DNA of 24,815 nucleotides from Acetobacteraceae bacterium (GCA_003164305.1 PLSZ01000101.1:1-24815), one strand, 5' to 3'. Positions 1 through 8,522 are shown, numbered from the stretch's first letter. Notes: generated by a model not told the origin, from the letters alone. Numbers and translations: made by a program.

Positions 1-1273
1 CGCGGCCGGTGGTGAAGGCGATGACGTTGGCACCGCCCGCCACCTGACCGGTCGCCGAGACGGGGTCGTACCCCGGCGTGTCCATGAACACGAACCCGCG
101 CGCCGCGACTTCTTCCGCGTACTGCACGACATCGACGAGATTGGTGCTGCCCGCCTTCGCCATCGCGCCGAGCGACTTTTCCAAAATCGTGGTCAATCCT
201 CCAGCCTTGTTGCCCGGCGAGGGATTGGCGTTCATCTCGGCGTTTTCTCGTTTCGTGTAGTCTTCCCACCAATGCATCAGGCCGACGAGTTTCTCGCCCA
301 CCTCCCGCGACACCGCGCGGCGGGTCAGCAGATGCTCGGCGCCGTACGTCTCCGGCGTTTCCGACAGGATGACCGAGCCGCCGTTGCGCACGACCAGATC
401 GCTGGCGTAACCCAGCGCCGGGTTGGCGGAAACGCCGGAATAACCGTCCGAACCGCCGCATTGCAGCGCCACGGTCAGCGCGCTGACCGGCACCGTCTCC
501 CGCCGGGCGGTATTTGATTCGGCCAGCACTTCACGGACGAAATCAATGCCGGCGGCGACGGTTTTCCTGGTGCCCCCGACAGTTTGGATGTCCAGCGAGC
601 GCAGACGGCCGGCCAGTCGTTGCTCTTGCATCAGTCCACCGATCTGGTTGACCTCGCAGCCGAGGCCCAGAACGATCACATGGGAGAAATTCGGGTGCCG
701 CGCGTAACCGGCCAAGGTGCGTCGTAACACGCGCAATGGCTCATCCTGCGTCATGCCGCAGCCGGTCTTATGAGTCAGCGCGACCACGCCATCGACATGA
801 GGATAATCCGCCAGCGGATCGTCGCCGGTGAACGGATTGCGCTGGAACATGTTGGCGACGAGACCGGCGACATGCGCGGAACAATTCACGCTCGTCAGAA
901 TGCCGATGTAATTGCGTGTCGCGACCTTGCCGTCGGGACGGCGAATGCCCTGAAAGGTCGCCGGGGGATTGAAGTAAGCCGTGTCCTTCGCATCGACGCC
1001 GTAAGCGTAGTCCTTGGCGAAATCACCCATTTCGCAGTTCTGCACATGCACGTGCTGCCCGAGGCCGATATCCTGGGACGCGAACCCGATGATCTGGCCG
1101 TAGCGGCGAATCGCCTCACCCTTCGCGATCGGCCGTACCGCCGCCTTATGCCCAGCGGGGATCCGCTGCGTCGCCGCCGCGTTGTCGCCAAGCGGGGTGC
1201 CCGGCAACAACGTGATGCGAGCGATCACGACGTTGTCGTCCGGGTTCAAACGAATGACAGGCGGCGGTGCCAT
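1..1273 (-). CDS. UxaA/GarD-family sugar-acid dehydratase (altronate or galactarate type), 3' end beyond window
   Basis: The reading frame starts at the ATG at 1273 and stays open to the window edge, giving about 424 codons; family members are about 490-525 residues, so only the C-terminal end is missing. The N-terminal 75 or so residues resemble the SAF-type UxaA N-terminal domain. The rest matches the altronate/D-galactarate dehydratase catalytic domain, with visible motifs THKTGCG, LGLGCE, LQCGGSDGYSGVSANP and SETPETYGAEHLL. Known members are iron-dependent cytosolic enzymes that remove water from altronate or galactarate to give a 2-keto-3-deoxy acid. The gene lies 105 bp downstream of an HpcH/HpaI aldolase on the same strand, so the two are probably one operon. 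The exact substrate cannot be read from the sequence. The pairing with an aldolase of the GarL superfamily makes a GarD-like role as plausible as altronate dehydration. Confidence 0.9.
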   Translation of the reverse strand, partial: MAPPPVIRLNPDDNVVIARITLLPGTPLGDNAAATQRIPAGHKAAVRPIAKGEAIRRYGQIIGFASQDIGLGQHVHVQNCEMGDFAKDYAYGVDAKDTAYFNPPATFQGIRRPDGKVATRNYIGILTSVNCSAHVAGLVANMFQRNPFTGDDPLADYPHVDGVVALTHKTGCGMTQDEPLRVLRRTLAGYARHPNFSHVIVLGLGCEVNQIGGLMQEQRLAGRLRSLDIQTVGGTRKTVAAGIDFVREVLAESNTARRETVPVSALTVALQCGGSDGYSGVSANPALGYASDLVVRNGGSVILSETPETYGAEHLLTRRAVSREVGEKLVGLMHWWEDYTKRENAEMNANPSPGNKAGGLTTILEKSLGAMAKAGSTNLVDVVQYAEEVAARGFVFMDTPGYDPVSATGQVAGGANVIAFTTGR

Positions 1274-1378
1274 GGGTTGGTCCTTCTTCCGTCATGCCAG
1301 CCTGAACCGGGCCATCTGGCATCAGGTTGTTGGATCGAACGGCCCGGTCGAGCCAAGCCATCCGATGGAAGCGTCGCC

Positions 1379-2158
1379 TTATCCCGCCGCGTCGCCGCCT
1401 TCCTTGCGGAACTGCGTGATGGCTTCCTTCGCCGCTTTCGCCATCAATCCAGAGTCATTCTGGATCGTGCAAAGCTGGAAGCCCATGCCGATCATCCGCG
1501 CCGCGTAGCTCGCGGATGCATTGTGCAGGCCCGCGAACTTGCCATGCTTTTTGCACGACGCGACCAGCTTCTCATAAATCTTGAGGATGACCGGTTCCTC
1601 GCGATCCAGGATCGGGATCATGCCGAGCGACAGGCCCATGTCGGACGGGCCGATGTAAATGCCGCTGATCCCGGGCACGCTGAGGATTTCGTCGATGTTG
1701 TCGATGCCTTCCTGGGTTTCGATCATCGGGATGACCAGAACCTCGGAATTCGCGGTGGACTGATAGCTGCTGGCCACACCGTAGGCCGCCGCGCGGATCG
1801 GGCCATTGCTGCGCTTGCCGATCGGCGGATACAGGGCGGCGTTGGCCAGAGCCTTCGCCTCGGCCGCGTTGTTCACCATCGGACAGATGATGCCCCAGGC
1901 GCCACCGTCCAGCGCCTTGCCGATGATCCCCGGCTCGTTCCACGGCACGCGCACCAGCGGGGTGATCGGGTGCTTGTCCATGGCCTGGAAGCACTGCACC
2001 ATCGACTGGTAGTCCTGCACGCCATGCTGCATGTCCACGGTCACGCTGTCCCAGCCACAGCCCGCCATCACTTCGGCCGAAAAGCCGGAGGGGATCGCCA
2101 GCCAGCCATTCACGCAGGCCTTGCCAGCGTCGAGACGCGTTTTGAGTTTATTCGCCAT
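1379..2158 (-). CDS. HpcH/HpaI-family aldolase (2-keto-3-deoxy acid / hydroxy-oxo acid type)
   Basis: This 259-residue protein has the length and layout of the class II, metal-dependent HpcH/HpaI aldolases. His45 (in VDMQHG) and Arg70 (in LVRVPWNE) fall at the same numbers as the catalytic His and Arg of E. coli HpaI. Glu147 (PMIETQEG) and Asp173 (IGPSDMG) sit where the metal ligands Glu149 and Asp175 are expected. Such enzymes split 2-keto-3-deoxy sugar acids or 4-hydroxy-2-oxo diacids into pyruvate (or tartronate semialdehyde and pyruvate for GarL) in the cytosol. The ATG at 2158 is preceded by an AGGA-type ribosome site. The gene leads a probable operon with the dehydratase downstream, whose product it could cleave. 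Family is secure; substrate is inference. Confidence 0.92.
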   Translation of the reverse strand: MANKLKTRLDAGKACVNGWLAIPSGFSAEVMAGCGWDSVTVDMQHGVQDYQSMVQCFQAMDKHPITPLVRVPWNEPGIIGKALDGGAWGIICPMVNNAAEAKALANAALYPPIGKRSNGPIRAAAYGVASSYQSTANSEVLVIPMIETQEGIDNIDEILSVPGISGIYIGPSDMGLSLGMIPILDREEPVILKIYEKLVASCKKHGKFAGLHNASASYAARMIGMGFQLCTIQNDSGLMAKAAKEAITQFRKEGGDAAG

Positions 2159-2401
2159 TGGGACGGTTCCTCGGTTGTCAAAGAGGGCGCCACGCTAGGC
2201 GTGAGGCCTCACCAGGTCAACGATGGGCCGCCTTTTGGAACGATGGGCCTGGGAACGAGGGAATGCCGGGAGCTTCATTCCTGACACCGACGCGTGTTCT
2301 GTGCCATTGCCCGCATCGCCTTCTCCCGCGGCCGTTCCATTCCTGACCCGCGGTGCACAAAAAACGTTGCGAGCAACCGGGGAAGCGACCACATTTATGG
2401 G

Positions 2402-2992
2402 ATGGCCAGACGTAAACCCGTAGCACCCGCTCCCGAAGGATTCCTGACGGGGCAACTGTTGATCGCGATGCCCGCGATGGCTGATCCGCGCTTTTCGCAA
2501 AGCGTTATCTATTTGTGTGCTCACACGCCGGAAGGCGCCATGGGCCTTGTCGTCAACCGCCCCGTCGTGAAACCAACGTTCGAGGATCTGCTGAAGCAAC
2601 TGAAAGTCGCGCCGCATCCGCCCGCGCGCCAGATCCGTCTTTGCGCCGGCGGCCCGGTCGAGAACGCGCGCGGCTTCGTGCTGCACACCAACGACTGGAC
2701 CGGCGAAGGCAGTCTGCGGGTCGATGAGGAACTCGCGCTGACAGCCAGCCTCGACGTGCTGCAGGCGATCGCCGAGGGTGGCGGCCCGCGCGAGTGCGTG
2801 CTCGCTCTCGGTTATGCCGGCTGGGGGCCTGGACAACTGGACCAGGAAATCCAGCAGAACGCCTGGCTGTCCGGACCGCCGGATGAGTCGTTGCTGTTCG
2901 ACGCCGATCACGACACCAAATGGCGGCGGGCGTTCGCCAAGCTACACGTCGACGATCCGTTGCTGCTGTCGGACGCCGCCGGACACGCCTGA
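2402..2992 (+). CDS. YqgE/AlgH family protein (UPF0301)
   Basis: The 196-residue product carries the YqgE/AlgH signatures: an early FLTGQLLIAMPAM, then PRFSQSVIYLCAHTPEGAMGLVVNRP, and later ALGYAGWGPGQLDQEI, with the full family length of about 185-200 residues. The frame is open from 2294, but the upstream 36 residues have no family similarity, so the ATG at 2402 is preferred even though no good Shine-Dalgarno is visible. The biochemical function of the family is unsettled; AlgH was first linked to alginate regulation in Pseudomonas. The gene stands alone: the HpcH aldolase diverges upstream and the dioxygenase converges 18 bp downstream. Family assignment is firm; any role here is unknown. 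Confidence 0.92.
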   Translation: MARRKPVAPAPEGFLTGQLLIAMPAMADPRFSQSVIYLCAHTPEGAMGLVVNRPVVKPTFEDLLKQLKVAPHPPARQIRLCAGGPVENARGFVLHTNDWTGEGSLRVDEELALTASLDVLQAIAEGGGPRECVLALGYAGWGPGQLDQEIQQNAWLSGPPDESLLFDADHDTKWRRAFAKLHVDDPLLLSDAAGHA

Positions 2993-3010
2993 GCGGCGCG
3001 CTGCGGTCGG

Positions 3011-3898
3011 TCATCCCACCAGCGCGGCGTAATCCAGCGTCGCCATGATCTGCAGCCGGCGCATGTAGCGCGGCTCGTCGGAAGTGTAGTCGGCGACCGC
3101 GTTGTGTACGGTGCCGATATTGTCCCACATCAGCACGTCGCCCACCGCCCATCGATGCGCGTGGAAAAAGTCGGCGCGGGTCTGATGGCGGAACAAAAAA
3201 TCCAGGATGCCGTCGCTCTCCGCCCGATCCATCCCGTCGATCGACACGGTATAGCCGGGATTGGCATACAGCACCTTACGTCCGGTGATCGGATGCGCGC
3301 GAAAGATCGGCTGTGAGACAGGGGGCTTCTCGCGGCGCTGTTTCTCGGTCAACGGTTTGCGCCCGGTGCCGGGACGTTGCAGAGCCAACTCCCAGTACTT
3401 GTTGAAATCGTGTGTCGCGGTGCGGCCGGCGAGTTGGATTTTCAGCGAGTCTGGCAATTCCTCATACGCGAGATGCATGTCGCGGAACTGCGTCTCTCCC
3501 AGCGGTTTCCCGTGTCGCGCCGGCACGTGGCGCGCGTGCAGGATGTTGGCGATCGCGATGTCCTTCGAATAGGACATGTCGGTGTGCCAGTCCTGACCGG
3601 CGTCGTGCAGCCCTAACGGCCGCCCGTCCTGTTTCATGTTCGACAGGATCATCATTTCGAGGTGACCGGGTTCATGGAACGCGGCGGCGGCGACGTTGAC
3701 CTCGGGCTCGCCGAAGCGGCGGCCGAACGCGGCCTGCGTGTCCGGCGTCAGGTCCTGATTGGGGAAGCACAGCACGCCGTATTCGCCCAACGCGCGAAGA
3801 ATGCCGCGGAAATCAGCGTCGGACAGAGGCTCGTTCAGGTCGATCTGTTCGATCCGCGCGCCCAGTGAATGGGGGGTTGGGATGATGCGCATGGCCAA
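3011..3898 (-). CDS. TauD/TfdA-family Fe(II)/2-oxoglutarate-dependent dioxygenase
   Basis: The protein is 295 residues, normal for the TauD/TfdA family. The facial triad is intact: His105 and Asp107 in WHTDMSY and His265 in NIGTVHNA. Arg280/Arg281 near the C-terminus (RYMRRLQI) is placed to bind 2-oxoglutarate. Such enzymes couple decarboxylation of 2-oxoglutarate to hydroxylation of a small organic acid, for example taurine or phenoxyacetates, in the cytosol. There is no sulfonate transporter or related gene beside it, so the substrate is open. The start could be 3898 or the Met two codons later. It is monocistronic, diverging from the SGNH gene across a 204-bp gap that contains an 11-bp odd palindrome (GTGCGTCGCAC) at 3931-3941. 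Confidence 0.92.
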   Translation of the reverse strand: MAMRIIPTPHSLGARIEQIDLNEPLSDADFRGILRALGEYGVLCFPNQDLTPDTQAAFGRRFGEPEVNVAAAAFHEPGHLEMMILSNMKQDGRPLGLHDAGQDWHTDMSYSKDIAIANILHARHVPARHGKPLGETQFRDMHLAYEELPDSLKIQLAGRTATHDFNKYWELALQRPGTGRKPLTEKQRREKPPVSQPIFRAHPITGRKVLYANPGYTVSIDGMDRAESDGILDFLFRHQTRADFFHAHRWAVGDVLMWDNIGTVHNAVADYTSDEPRYMRRLQIMATLDYAALVG

Positions 3899-4102
3899 AC
3901 TCTCCGTCGTTGTCGTCCGCTGTCATATCCGTGCGTCGCACCGACGCGCGGCTCGACATGGCGCTGTGTGGCGATCCGGCAATGCCATCGGCAGGTTCCA
4001 CGGGCAAGACACGTCTCCGCATGGCGGCCGCGTTAAGGCTTCATTCGTCAGTTTCAGCGCACACTGCGGCCCTCTCTGACGGAGAAGGCGCCTTTTCGAC
4101 GC

Positions 4103-5284
4103 ATGACACGGCAAACTCCCTACCACTACGGGCCGGATCATCCACATCATCGCCTGCGGTATCCCGCGGGCGCGACGGAGGTGCCGGCGGACACCGCCCC
4201 GGCCCGCGTCGCCTGGACCCGGCAGCCTTTGTCTCCAGGAGCGTTTCTGGCGCTGACCGCGGGCGGCTTCGTCGTCCTGTTCGGCTTGGCGTGGCTGTGG
4301 GTCGTCGCGATGCCGATGGCATTCCTCGATCCCGAGTATCCGGCATGGCGCGCCAAGGAGATCATGCTGGCGGAATGCGACCTCGGGAACACCCTGATCC
4401 TTGGCGACTCGCGCGCCGCCGTCGCGATGATGCCCGCCCGCTGGCCCGTTCCGGCGGCGAACCTTGCGGTCGGGGGCGGCGAGCCGATCGAGGCATTGGC
4501 GGCGCTGACCCGGGCTTTGCGCTGTCCGGAGCCGCCGGAGCGGGTGATCCTGTCGCTCGACGCGGTGCATTTCACCGAGCCGGATTTGTTCTGGGAAAGA
4601 ACGGCGCATTTCGGCTTTCTCGATGGCGCGGAAATCGCGACCTTGCGGCGCGTGTCGCACGAACTTGGCGATGAGTCGGTTTACGAGTTGCGCCATACCG
4701 ACGGATTGCCGTCGTGGCTGCGCGACCAGATGGTCCGAGCGCGGTTCCCCTCGCTGTATTTCAGCAGCCTGATGAAGGGCGGCCTGTTGCTGCGATGGCC
4801 GCGCAATCGGCAAATCCTGGACACCACCCTCGCCGCGCATGGGCAGTATTTTTTCGGCACCGCGTCCGGCTCGGACGTGGTGGCGGCCGAAGGCCACATG
4901 CGTGCATTCCGTCCGCTGCCGGTGCTGGAATGGTACTTCAATCGGATCCTTCAACAACTGGACGCGCGAGGCATTCCCGCGGTGTTTATCGCGGTGCCGA
5001 TGAACGACGCCACGTACCGCCAGATTCCCCCAGCGGTCCGTGCCGGCTTTCGTGCCTGGCTCGCCGGGTATGAGGCGCGTTATCCGGGGTTCCGGGTCGT
5101 GGGTGACGTCATGCCGTATTGGCCGGACGCGTATTTCGGCGACGGGTTCGCGCATCTCAATCCGGATGGCGCGGCTCGGTTCAGCGGCGCGCTTGGCCGG
5201 TGTCTGGAGGCGGCGGCGCTAGCGGCGCCGTGTGTTCAACGGCTGCAGGACGCGCCGCCCAATACGCAGAAAGACGCGCAGTAA
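4103..5284 (+). CDS. Membrane-anchored SGNH-hydrolase-like protein
   Basis: The product is 393 residues. A polar N-terminus rich in His, Pro and Ala is followed by one hydrophobic segment at about residues 47-71, then a large domain expected to be periplasmic. A GDSR block at 101-104 follows a hydrophobic strand (NTLIL) and resembles SGNH block I. Asp347 and His351 in DGFAHLNPDG match the C-terminal Asp-x-x-His of SGNH esterases. The anchored layout recalls DltD and AlgJ/AlgX-like proteins that move acyl groups on cell-wall or exopolysaccharide substrates, but no MBOAT acyltransferase lies next to it. The last 49 bp overlap the 3' end of the convergent radical SAM gene. SGNH fold is likely; substrate and reaction are not visible. 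Confidence 0.8.
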   Translation: MTRQTPYHYGPDHPHHRLRYPAGATEVPADTAPARVAWTRQPLSPGAFLALTAGGFVVLFGLAWLWVVAMPMAFLDPEYPAWRAKEIMLAECDLGNTLILGDSRAAVAMMPARWPVPAANLAVGGGEPIEALAALTRALRCPEPPERVILSLDAVHFTEPDLFWERTAHFGFLDGAEIATLRRVSHELGDESVYELRHTDGLPSWLRDQMVRARFPSLYFSSLMKGGLLLRWPRNRQILDTTLAAHGQYFFGTASGSDVVAAEGHMRAFRPLPVLEWYFNRILQQLDARGIPAVFIAVPMNDATYRQIPPAVRAGFRAWLAGYEARYPGFRVVGDVMPYWPDAYFGDGFAHLNPDGAARFSGALGRCLEAAALAAPCVQRLQDAPPNTQKDAQ

Positions 5285-6180
5285 GGGTGGTTCAACGAGA
5301 CAGGCCCGGAGGCTTCGGCGAGCGTGCGGCCGAGTTCGAAGCGCCGATCGTACGGGATCAACGTGCAGGCCAATACCGCGGGCGCTTCGGCGTCCTTGCG
5401 CTTCACTACCATGCGCGCCGAGGCGCACATCACGTCATTGGGGGACTTATGCAGGATGCCCCAGCACGCCGTGGTAATTTCCGGCACGTCGCGGCCAGGG
5501 TCCATCTCCGGGAACAGCATCAGCCGCACCGGGTCATGCGCGTCCACCGGAAGGTCCAGTTCGGCGAACAACCGGGCGTAGCCGGCGCGAAGCTGGTCTT
5601 CAGTCTCGGTGGTGAAACGGCGGCCGGCGACGTCGAGCCGGAACCCGTTGCGCGCCAGCCAGACGAGACCGTCGATGGTGGGAGCCCAGGAGCGGCGGCC
5701 CCGCTCGGCTTCGTGGATTTGGGTTGTGTGGTGGTCGAGGGAGACGCGGATCGTCAGCCGGTCGCCGTGCTGGTCCTTCAATTCCAGCAGCGCGACGCGT
5801 AGTTTGCGCAGCGGCTTCATCGCGTTTGTTAGCACGAGGGCGTGCAGGCCGCGCGACAGCACCTCGCTCAACATCGCGATGATGTCGCGGTTCATGAAGG
5901 GCTCGCCGCCGGTGAAACCGATCAGGCGGGTTGGCAGTTTGTCGCGGGCGATCTCGTCGAGATAGGCACGGACCTCGTCGATGCCGAGCCACGCCAGCCG
6001 GTCGTTGCGCGGTGACGACTCGATGTAGCAGTTGGCGCAGGTCAGATTGCACAGCGTGCCGGTGTTGAACCATAGCGTGTCGAGGCTGTGTAACGCGACG
6101 GTCGCGCGGGTTTCGCCTTTGGCGGTGGCGAACGGGTCGCGGAATTTTTCCGGACTGAGGCGGGGGGCGATCTGGTCCAT
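5236..6180 (-). CDS. Radical SAM protein with Cys-rich C-terminus
   Basis: The product is 314 residues. The canonical CxxxCxxC is seen as CNLTCANC (Cys44, Cys48, Cys51), preceded by LWFNTGTL, and a SAM-binding GGEP lies at 91-94. These show a 4Fe-4S radical SAM enzyme that generates the 5'-deoxyadenosyl radical. Six further cysteines lie in the last 80 residues (239, 252, 272, 301, 305, 312), enough to hold an auxiliary Fe-S cluster as in SPASM/Twitch proteins, though spacing does not match a SPASM consensus that I can recall exactly. No peptide precursor gene is apparent nearby. The gene sits 47 bp downstream of parB and could be co-transcribed with parAB. It converges on, and overlaps by 49 bp, the SGNH gene. 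Substrate unknown. Confidence 0.9.
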   Translation of the reverse strand: MDQIAPRLSPEKFRDPFATAKGETRATVALHSLDTLWFNTGTLCNLTCANCYIESSPRNDRLAWLGIDEVRAYLDEIARDKLPTRLIGFTGGEPFMNRDIIAMLSEVLSRGLHALVLTNAMKPLRKLRVALLELKDQHGDRLTIRVSLDHHTTQIHEAERGRRSWAPTIDGLVWLARNGFRLDVAGRRFTTETEDQLRAGYARLFAELDLPVDAHDPVRLMLFPEMDPGRDVPEITTACWGILHKSPNDVMCASARMVVKRKDAEAPAVLACTLIPYDRRFELGRTLAEASGPVSLNHPYCASFCVLGGASCSR

Positions 6181-6227
6181 GCCAGGATTATGGCCGAACC
6201 GGAGGCGATTTTCGAGGGGTGGGTTCC

Positions 6228-7115
6228 TCAGCCCTCGTCCTTCGATGACTCCTCGCCCGTCCCTGTCAGCCGGGCGATCAGGTCGTCCAACTGGAACAAA
6301 TCGTTGAACCAGATCGTCAACGTGCCATCGCCACGAGGCGACGCTGATACCTTCACGCGGTAGCCAATCTGGGCCGCCAGATCGTGCTCGACCCGCTCTG
6401 TATCAGGCGCGGGTTTTGGCGGCGCCTTCTCGGTCAACATGCGCTGCACCAGCCGCTCGGTCTGCCGCACCGAAAGGCCCTTCTTCACGACATCCGCAAC
6501 GATCCGCGCCGGATCGGGCAAGGTCAGCATGGCGCGGGCGTGACCCAGGGACAGCGCGCCCTTGCGAACCTCGTCGCGAACCGACTCCGGCAGCGTCAGC
6601 AACCGCATGATATTCCCGACATGCGCTCGGGACTTGCTGACCGCGGTGCCTAAAGCCTCATGCGTCAGGCCGAAATTCTGGATCAACCGCTGGTAGCCTT
6701 CGGCCTCTTCGATCGGGTTTAAGTTCTCGCGCTGCAGGTTCTCGATCAGCGCGGCGGCGGCGGACTCGACGTCGCTCAGTTCGCGGCAAATCACCGGGAT
6801 TTCATGCAGCCCGGACATTCCCGCGGCACGCCAGCGCCGTTCCCCCGCGATGATCTGGAACCGCGCCGGAACATCCGGGTGCGGCCGCACCAGGATCGGT
6901 TGCAATATGCCCTGCGTCCGGATCGACTCAGCCAGGTCGTGCAACATCTCCTCGTCGAAATTCATTCGAGGCTGGAACGGATTGGGATCGAGCAGGTCGA
7001 TCGGCAACCGTCGAATGTCGTCGATCGCCCCTTCGGTGCCGCTTCTTGTCGGCATCTCCCCAAACAACGCGGCGAGGCCGCGACCGAGCCTGGGTGGCGT
7101 CGCCTTGGCGTTCAT
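6228..7115 (-). CDS. parB: Chromosome-partitioning protein ParB
   Basis: The 295-residue protein begins with the RLGRGLAALFGE leader typical of chromosomal ParB. The CTPase/ParB nuclease-like fold follows, with GERRWRAA at 91-98 and ENLQRENLNPIEEA from 125. A KorB-type helix-turn-helix covers about 140-190 (VSKSRAHVGNIMRLL). A C-terminal dimerisation segment ends the protein. ParB loads on parS sites, spreads as a CTP-gated clamp and works with ParA in origin segregation. The ATG overlaps the parA stop (ATGA), showing translational coupling. No parS-like sequence is visible in this window, so its targets lie elsewhere. Chromosomal rather than plasmid origin is inferred from the N-terminal motif and length. 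Confidence 0.96.
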   Translation of the reverse strand: MNAKATPPRLGRGLAALFGEMPTRSGTEGAIDDIRRLPIDLLDPNPFQPRMNFDEEMLHDLAESIRTQGILQPILVRPHPDVPARFQIIAGERRWRAAGMSGLHEIPVICRELSDVESAAAALIENLQRENLNPIEEAEGYQRLIQNFGLTHEALGTAVSKSRAHVGNIMRLLTLPESVRDEVRKGALSLGHARAMLTLPDPARIVADVVKKGLSVRQTERLVQRMLTEKAPPKPAPDTERVEHDLAAQIGYRVKVSASPRGDGTLTIWFNDLFQLDDLIARLTGTGEESSKDEG

Positions 7116-7936
7116 GGCGCGGTCACCGGCGTGGTGTCGCGGCGCAGCAGTTCCTCGGCCAGTTGCGTGTAGGCCAGGGCACCCGCCGATCTGGCGTCGT
7201 ACTCAAACACCGGGACACCATGGCTCGGCGCTTCCGACAGGCGAACGTTGCGCGGGATCACTGTTTCGTACACCCACTCCCCAAAGAACCCCCGTGCGTC
7301 GTCGGCGACCAGATCCGACAGATTGTTGCGCTTATCATACATGGTCAGCACCACGCCACCCAGACGCAGAGTGGGGTTGAGGCGACGGCGCACCGTCTCG
7401 ATCGTGCGGGTCAGGCCGCTGATGCCTTCCAGCGCATAGAACTCGCATTGCAGCGGCACCAGCACCCCATCCGCCGCTACCAGCGCGTTCAACGTCAATA
7501 GCCCCAGACTGGGCGGGCAATCGATGATGATGTAACGGAACGGCGCTGCCGCCCGCCATTCCGCCAGAGCGTCGCGCAGGCGGAATTCCCGGCGGTCCTT
7601 CCCGGCGAGTTCCACCTCGGCGCCGACCAGGTCGGGGCTGGCCGGGATCAGCCACAGGTGGTCGTATCGGGTCTTATAGGTTTCCAGGTCGTTCGGCGTA
7701 CCCTCGTCGATAAGCTGGTAGCTGCCGCGCCCGCGATCCTGCGCCGCGATGCCGAAGCCGGTGGAGGCGTTGCCCTGCGGGTCGAAGTCGATCAGCAGCA
7801 CCGGCACGCCGGCGGCGGCGAGCGCGGCCGTCAGGTTGACGGCCGTGGTCGTCTTGCCCACGCCCCCCTTCTGGTTGGCGATGGCCAGGATGCGCGGTTT
7901 ATGCACCGCATGATCGGAGGCACTGGTTTCGAGCAC
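7112..7936 (-). CDS. parA: Chromosome-partitioning ATPase ParA
   Basis: The 274-residue protein has the deviant Walker A NQKGGVGKTT at residues 21-30, Walker A' LLIDFDPQGNASTG at 47-60 and Walker B IIIDCPPSLG at about 136-145. These define the ParA/Soj (MinD/Mrp superfamily) ATPase that forms DNA-bound gradients to move ParB-parS complexes. It starts at a GTG at 7936, because an in-frame stop lies six codons upstream and there is no ATG before the Walker motif. No strong Shine-Dalgarno is visible. It overlaps parB by 4 bp. In most alphaproteobacteria parA follows rsmG, but here a toxin-antitoxin pair lies 160 bp upstream instead. Confidence 0.96.
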   Translation of the reverse strand: MLETSASDHAVHKPRILAIANQKGGVGKTTTAVNLTAALAAAGVPVLLIDFDPQGNASTGFGIAAQDRGRGSYQLIDEGTPNDLETYKTRYDHLWLIPASPDLVGAEVELAGKDRREFRLRDALAEWRAAAPFRYIIIDCPPSLGLLTLNALVAADGVLVPLQCEFYALEGISGLTRTIETVRRRLNPTLRLGGVVLTMYDKRNNLSDLVADDARGFFGEWVYETVIPRNVRLSEAPSHGVPVFEYDARSAGALAYTQLAEELLRRDTTPVTAP

Positions 7937-7973
7937 GCCTGGGCGTCCGGTTCAGATCAGAGGCCATGACCGC

Positions 7974-7988
7974 CGGGGGAAGCCCCCG
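7974..7988. promoter_or_regulatory. Short GC hairpin upstream of parA
   Basis: CGGGGG and CCCCCG form a perfect 6-bp stem around a 3-nt AAG loop, about 40 bp before the parA GTG and within the vapC-parA gap. There is no T-run on either side, so it is not a clear rho-independent terminator. It could be part of the vapC 3' end or the parA leader. Low confidence in any function. Confidence 0.25.
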
Positions 7989-8096
7989 TCAGCGGAAGCA
8001 GCCATGGGGATCGATCTCCGGGATCATCGCGGGAGGTTTGTCATAACGGCGCGTGGCGTGTGCGCGCAAGGTTGGGCGGCCGGCTATCGTCGGTGA

Positions 8097-8522
8097 TCAG
8101 GGCGTCAGCCAGGGGTCAACCAGCGTCACACCGCAATTGGAAAAATCCCTTGTGTTCCGTGTGGCGATCGCTTGCGCGCCATAAGCCCGGGCGGTGGCCG
8201 CGATCATGGCATCGATGGCCGAGATCGGTTTGCCGGCTGCTTCGTGGGCATCTCGAATTTCCCCATAAAGCGCGGCACAAATGCGATCGAACGGCAAAAC
8301 CTGATCCTGAAACCCTATCTCGAAGAAACTCGCCATGCGCGCGGTGAGTTCGTCCCGTTTTCGGCCGTTTGGCATGCGGGCGAGACCGTATCTGATCTCG
8401 GCTTCGCAAATCGCGGCGGTGAATACCTCATCGGGGTCCAGGCTCGCCAAATAAGTGGCGACCGCTTGATTTGGCTCCACTTTCGCGGCTTCCGAAATGA
8501 CGTTTGTGTCGAGGAGGATCAC
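8097..8522 (-). CDS. vapC: PIN-domain ribonuclease toxin (VapC/FitB family)
   Basis: The 141-residue protein is a single PIN domain. Acidic metal ligands are visible: Asp5 in LLDTNVISE, Glu42 in CEAEIRYG, Asp104 in SAIDAMIAATA and Asp126 in TRNTRDF. PIN toxins are Mg2+-dependent endonucleases, usually cutting tRNA or rRNA when freed from antitoxin. TNVISE and TRNTRDF are typical of the FitB-like subgroup. The GTG start overlaps the antitoxin stop as GTGA, so the genes are coupled, with the antitoxin first as usual. The catalytic set is complete, so nothing suggests decay. Its location just upstream of parA is unusual. Confidence 0.93.
   Translation of the reverse strand: MILLDTNVISEAAKVEPNQAVATYLASLDPDEVFTAAICEAEIRYGLARMPNGRKRDELTARMASFFEIGFQDQVLPFDRICAALYGEIRDAHEAAGKPISAIDAMIAATARAYGAQAIATRNTRDFSNCGVTLVDPWLTP

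Noticed and set aside
770..2284. Long open frame on the plus strand, 504 codons
   Set aside because: It is antisense to the dehydratase and aldolase genes, which have clear family motifs and catalytic residues; the plus-strand translation is Arg/His-rich with no domain.
7974..7988. Rho-independent terminator for vapBC
   Set aside because: The stem is strong but there is no T-run on the minus strand, so I list it only as a hairpin.
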